Shown one piece after another: positions 60,943-64,000 of a DNA stretch of 64,000 nucleotides (the stretch's first letter is position 1; every line of letters starts with the position of its first letter). A program made the position numbers and the translations under genes. The notes beneath the pieces are model-generated. The model was given only the letters and a program-made list of their open reading frames with translations. It had not been told where the DNA came from and made no database searches. Source of the DNA: Asanoa sp. WMMD1127 (GTDB taxonomy: Bacteria; Actinomycetota; Actinomycetes; Mycobacteriales; Micromonosporaceae); NCBI RefSeq assembly GCF_029626225.1, contig NZ_JARUBP010000001.1, forward strand, positions 5,518,001 to 5,582,000, written 5' to 3'.

Positions 60943-60994
60943 CGCGTTAGGAACGGTCCGTTGCAATCGGAAGCAACGGACCGTTCCTAACGCG
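60943..60994. repeat. Palindromic repeat element, copy 2 (22-bp perfect stem)
   Basis: Bases 60943-60964 are fully complementary to 60973-60994, with the eight-base loop AATCGGAA. The arm contains TTAGGAACGGTCCGTTGC and shares GCGTTAGGAACGG.CCGTT.CAATCG with copy 1 at 58184. Both copies also end in CCGTTCCTAACG followed by a GGGCGGGC run. It lies 12 bases beyond the stop of the gene at 61006. Confidence 0.75.
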
Positions 60995-61005
60995 GGCGGG
61001 CGTGG

Positions 61006-62100
61006 TCAACCCACTGGCTTCCAAGTGCTGTCGTCGGTCACATCGGCGAGCGTGATGCCGTCGAGCACCTTCCGTATCTCCTCCGTGGACAGCCCGCCGG
61101 CGCCGCGGCTGGCCACCTGCACGTTGACCTTGCCGTCCGGCGACCATCGGTTGCAGAAGCCGGCGCCGCAGCTGATCTGGCGGGACGGTCGCTGGTTGGC
61201 GTTGGTGGACGGCACGACGTAGACCACGAAGCTGTTGGGCGGATCGGCGCCCTCGACGCCGCCGTACGGCTCGGACAACCCGGTCGTCGGCTGGGCGGGC
61301 CGGCTGTAGAGCAGGCCGCCGTAGTCACCGTCGCGCGCGGCGGCGATGCCGTTGAGCCCGGTCATCGCGTGCTGCGCGACCTCGTCGAGTTGGTAGCCGG
61401 CGGGGACGTAGCCCAGCGTGACGGGAACCTTGGCGGGCCTGGGTGTCGTCCCGCGCAGCCCGGCCGCCAGGGCGCGGAACTCCGCCGCCGACGGGTTGCC
61501 CGGCTCGCTCGAGTAGGAGTCGATCACCGCCCAGGCGCCGTCGGCATATTCCCAGGCGAGGGTGTGGAGGCGGCCACCCTCCGGCACGTCGGTCTCGCGG
61601 CCGGGGCGCTCCCCGACGGTCACCGGACGGGCGCCGGGGAGCTTGTCCGGGTCGTACGCGCCGGGTCGGTAGACGGTGAGGTAGGCGTAGAGCGACGGAC
61701 CCTCGCGGGCCGGCGCGGCGGCGTCGATCGCCCGGTCGTTGGTGACCAGGCCCTCGGCGTAGACAGGTGCGATCTGGTAGGCCGTGGCGACGTCGACCGG
61801 CGGCGCGACCCGCAGCCGGCCGACCTCGTAGGCGTCGACGGTGAAGGTGAACGGTGGCGCCGCCACCGGCACCGGCGTGAGCGCCTGCGCCGCCGTCTCC
61901 GCCGGCCCGGTCACCGCGCGCGACTGCAACGCCACCGCCGCGACGACGCCCAGCACGGCCAGCCCGGCCGCGCCGGACGTGGCCCAGGCCTGCCGCCGGC
62001 GCCGGCGTACCCTGCGTCCACGTTGGACAATGTCCTCAACGCCGTAACGCGGCGGCGGCGCTTCGTCGGCCGCCAGATCCACCACGTCCCTGACTCGCAT
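61006..62100 (-). CDS. Membrane-anchored hypothetical protein, sigma-factor operon partner
   Basis: The 364-residue protein has a basic cytoplasmic N-terminus (QRGRRVRRRRRQ), one membrane helix (~43-60) and an extracellular domain with YVPAGYQLDEVAQHAM and a CGAGFCNRW cysteine pair. The gene overlaps the upstream sigma-factor gene by 65 bases. Proteins of this topology follow SigE-type sigma genes in actinomycetes and may sense the envelope or act as anti-sigma partners. No zinc anti-sigma motif is seen, so the role is inferred. Confidence 0.7.
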   Translation of the reverse strand: MRVRDVVDLAADEAPPPRYGVEDIVQRGRRVRRRRRQAWATSGAAGLAVLGVVAAVALQSRAVTGPAETAAQALTPVPVAAPPFTFTVDAYEVGRLRVAPPVDVATAYQIAPVYAEGLVTNDRAIDAAAPAREGPSLYAYLTVYRPGAYDPDKLPGARPVTVGERPGRETDVPEGGRLHTLAWEYADGAWAVIDSYSSEPGNPSAAEFRALAAGLRGTTPRPAKVPVTLGYVPAGYQLDEVAQHAMTGLNGIAAARDGDYGGLLYSRPAQPTTGLSEPYGGVEGADPPNSFVVYVVPSTNANQRPSRQISCGAGFCNRWSPDGKVNVQVASRGAGGLSTEEIRKVLDGITLADVTDDSTWKPVG

Positions 62101-62626
62101 CTATCCACGCTCCCGGTTCCGCTGAATCGTCAAGAACGACACCGCCCGCGGCCAGCGCCGCACGCAGGTTGGCCAGGCCGCGGCTCGTCTGGCTGCGCAC
62201 CGTGGGCGGGCGCACGCCGAGCACCTCCGCGGCCTCCTCGGCCGTCAGGTCGAGGTAGTAGCGCAGGACGAGCACCGCCCGTTGGCGCACGGGCACCCGG
62301 CGCAACGCCGAGCGCACCCGCAGGCCCTCTTCGCTGGCCCCCGTCGGGTCGGAATGGGGGACGTCGGGCAGCGCGTCGCCGGCGGACCGCTCGCGTCGCC
62401 ACCAGGGCCGGCGGGTCTCGTCGATGGCGGCCCGGACCACCATGGTCCGCGCGTAGAGGTCCGGCCGGTCGAGCCGGCCCCACCGCGGGTAGAGCTTCGC
62501 CAGCGCGTTGGCCACGGCGTCCTCGGCGGCATGCCAGTCGCCGCACGTGACGTACGCGAGCTTGCGCAGCGCCGGCATGTGCGACGCCACGAACTCGCGA
62601 AACCCGTCCTCGTCAGCCGGACTCAA
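62036..62626 (-). CDS. SigE-family ECF RNA polymerase sigma factor
   Basis: The ~196-residue protein has region 2 (FREFVASHMPALRKLAYVTCGDWHAAEDAVANALAKLYPRW) and region 4 (LRRVPVRQRAVLVLRYYLDLTAEEAAEVLGVRPPTVRSQTSRGLANLRAAL) of ECF sigma factors. TTG at 62626 is preferred because GGAGGGAG lies seven bases upstream; GTG at 62671 is an alternative. The last ~60 bases overlap the partner gene. It should direct RNA polymerase to stress or envelope promoters. Confidence 0.9.
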   Translation of the reverse strand: MSPADEDGFREFVASHMPALRKLAYVTCGDWHAAEDAVANALAKLYPRWGRLDRPDLYARTMVVRAAIDETRRPWWRRERSAGDALPDVPHSDPTGASEEGLRVRSALRRVPVRQRAVLVLRYYLDLTAEEAAEVLGVRPPTVRSQTSRGLANLRAALAAGGVVLDDSAEPGAWIDASQGRGGSGGRRSAAAALRR

Positions 62627-62684
62627 TGGGCCGCTCCCTCCGCCAGGGGTAAGACGGTGGAACCGCCGCGAAACGATGCACCGG

Positions 62685-63602
62685 TCACGGTTCCGATCCA
62701 ACGCCGGCCCGGTAGCCGGCCGGTGACGCCCCGGTGACGCGCTTGAACGCGACGCTCAACGCGCTCTCCGAGCCGTAGCCGACCTCGCGGGCGATGCTGG
62801 CCAGCGTGCCGTCGCCGCGCCGGATGCGGTCCGCCGCGAGCTCGATCCGCCAGCCGGTCAGGTAGTCGACCGGGCTCTTGCCGATGACCTCGCGGAACCG
62901 GGCCGCGAGCGTCGAGCGGGACACCGCGGCCGCGCCCGCCAGCGACCCGACCGTCCACCGCTCACCCGGCCGCGCGTGCATCGCCCGCAGCGCCGGGCCG
63001 ACCACCGGATCGGTCAGCCCGGCCAGCCAGCCGGACGGGGCGGCGTCGGTGGTGGCCAGATGGAAGCGGAGCACCTGGATCAGCATCACCACCGCCAGAT
63101 GCTCGGCGACCAGCGTCGAGCCGATCCGCTTGGCCCGCACCTCGGCGTCGATCCGGTCGATCGCCCAGTGCACCGCCTCGGCCTCGGCGGTCGTGGCCGG
63201 CACGTGGATAACCGGCGGCAGGCCGTCGAGCAGGAGCGCCCGCGCCCGCCGGTGGAAGCTGAACCGGCCGCCGATCAGCGCCAGGTCGTCGCCGTCGCCC
63301 ACGCGGGCCACCCCGTCGACGGCCGCGGCGAACACCGGCCCGGCCGGCTCCGGCGGCACCTCGGCGTCGCTGGCCAGCCCGAACGGGACCGGCCTCGTGA
63401 GCAGGAAACAGTCGCCGGTCGCGAGCGGGATCGGATCGGCCAGGCCCTCGACGGTGAGCAGGCACCGCCCCCGCCGCACCGCGTTGAACTTGACCCCGTC
63501 GAGCGGGGTGAAGCGCAGCGCCCAGCGGCCGCCGGCGACCATGCCGCTGGAGAGGTGACCGGAGACCCCGATCAAGGTCAGTACGTCTTCCAAAGGATCC
63601 AT
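62685..63602 (-). CDS. AraC-family regulator with cupin-type effector domain
   Basis: The 305-residue protein has an N-terminal cupin-like sensor (RCLLTVEGLADPIPLATGDCFLLT) and a C-terminal AraC double HTH: GERWTVGSLAGAAAVSRSTLAARFREVIGKSPVDYLTGWRIELAADRIRR and VGYGSESALSVAFKRVTGASPAGYRAG. It diverges from the SDR gene at 63677 with 74 bases between starts. This AraC-SDR pairing is common and suggests that the regulator controls the reductase. Confidence 0.93.
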   Translation of the reverse strand: MDPLEDVLTLIGVSGHLSSGMVAGGRWALRFTPLDGVKFNAVRRGRCLLTVEGLADPIPLATGDCFLLTRPVPFGLASDAEVPPEPAGPVFAAAVDGVARVGDGDDLALIGGRFSFHRRARALLLDGLPPVIHVPATTAEAEAVHWAIDRIDAEVRAKRIGSTLVAEHLAVVMLIQVLRFHLATTDAAPSGWLAGLTDPVVGPALRAMHARPGERWTVGSLAGAAAVSRSTLAARFREVIGKSPVDYLTGWRIELAADRIRRGDGTLASIAREVGYGSESALSVAFKRVTGASPAGYRAGVGSEP

Positions 63603-63676
63603 GGCTGGACGCTCGCTAAAGTTTCGTGCCGTCTCGACTATTCATCGTCTGCCGCGCGGCTCATACCGTAACAGCC

Positions 63677-64000
63677 ATGACTGAGTTCCACTCCCGCACG
63701 ACAGCCGCCGAGGTCCTGGCCGGCGTCGACCTGACCGGCCGCCGGATGATCGTCACGGGCGGTGCCTCCGGCATCGGCGCCGAGACGGTCCGCGCGCTGG
63801 CCGGCGCCGGCGCCGAGGTGACCGTCGCCACCCGCGAGCCCGCCGACGCCAAGCCGCTCGCCGACGAGCTGCCCGGCCGGGTGCTCGCCCGCCGCCTGGA
63901 CCTCGCCGACCTCGACTCGGTCGCGGAGTTCGTCCGCGGCTGGGACGGGCCGCTCGACGCCCTCGTCGGCAACGCCGGCATCATGGCGCTGCCGACCCGG
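63677..64000 (+). CDS. Short-chain dehydrogenase/reductase (3' end outside window)
   Basis: The first 108 codons are present. They encode MTEFHSRTTAAEVLAGVDLTG, the cofactor motif TGGASGIG, an acidic-side ATREPAD after strand 2, LDLADLDSVAEFV and the NAG motif VGNAGIMA. The opening resembles the oxidoreductases annotated as retinol dehydrogenase-like or WW-domain SDRs in actinomycetes. The catalytic YxxxK lies beyond the window. It is divergent from the AraC gene. Confidence 0.92.
   Translation, partial: MTEFHSRTTAAEVLAGVDLTGRRMIVTGGASGIGAETVRALAGAGAEVTVATREPADAKPLADELPGRVLARRLDLADLDSVAEFVRGWDGPLDALVGNAGIMALPTR

Noticed and set aside
60658-60966. A 102-codon minus-strand open frame rich in Arg, Thr and Gly
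   Set aside because: It is created by short GC repeats, has no ribosome site and no recognisable fold.
58145-60994. CRISPR array
   Set aside because: The repeats at 58.2 and 60.95 kb are two palindromes far apart, with no regular repeat-spacer ladder and no cas genes.
1-64000. Prophage, integrase, insertion sequence, tRNA or rRNA genes
   Set aside because: No transposase, integrase, phage structural gene, tRNA cloverleaf or rRNA segment was recognised on either strand.

Overview
The window is very GC-rich DNA with GTG and TTG starts, short or leaderless promoters, secreted CAZymes, an LCP cell-wall ligase, SigE-type sigma factor, ESX-type (WXG100) toxin genes and an IdeR/DmdR1-type iron box. 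It reads as the chromosome of a filamentous actinomycete, most likely near Micromonosporaceae or Streptomyces. That placement is inferred from gene families and composition, because no rRNA or tRNA is present. No phage, plasmid or IS backbone was recognised.

Layout. 1-2.9 kb: the 3' part of a GH13 alpha-amylase and a secreted GH25 lysozyme with fascin-like repeats. 2.9-6.8 kb: VOC protein, membrane-anchored unknown, ArsR/SRPBCC pair, MFS exporter and a divergent CGNR regulator. 6.8-10.6 kb: class Ia ribonucleotide reductase nrdAB behind tandem NrdR boxes and a cobalamin riboswitch. 10.6-16.8 kb: Imm1-like gene, a DUF4062-STAND ATPase-TPR protein, an FMN alpha-hydroxyacid oxidase, a kelch lipoprotein and an SDR. 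16.9-25.2 kb: mostly single housekeeping or accessory genes (winged-helix protein, nuclease-like EEP protein, GtrA, PHP, RidA, lipid acyltransferase, EAL-DICT, cupin, TetR). 25.3-29.5 kb: secreted GH20 hexosaminidase, LysR and dapA.

29.5-31.6 kb is a compact polymorphic-toxin operon on the minus strand (YbaB-like, WXG100-like, toxin with N-terminal WXG100-like and C-terminal FHHS/SGHY domain, small candidate immunity protein). 31.7-39.9 kb holds PadR plus a membrane protein, an M23 peptidase, a phosphotransferase, a DHA2 exporter and a LysR/FAD-oxidoreductase divergent pair. 39.9-45.6 kb is an iron-siderophore uptake cluster read outward from one iron box: binding protein, siderophore-interacting reductase and membrane protein one way, two FecCD permeases and an ATPase the other.

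45.6-49.3 kb carries a ureohydrolase and a secreted penicillin-acylase-family enzyme. 49.3-57.0 kb is a seven-gene minus-strand operon: a Liv-type ABC transporter followed by a secreted LamG protein and a PQQ-type sugar dehydrogenase. It is preceded by LacI-type operators and a divergent lacI-family gene. Its livH-type permease gene has an in-frame amber stop at codon 9. 58.1-64 kb has an aldo-keto reductase, an LCP protein, a non-coding low-complexity stretch rich in palindromes, a sigma factor with its downstream partner, and an AraC regulator divergent from an SDR cut by the window end. Two copies of a palindromic element lie at 58.2 and 60.95 kb.
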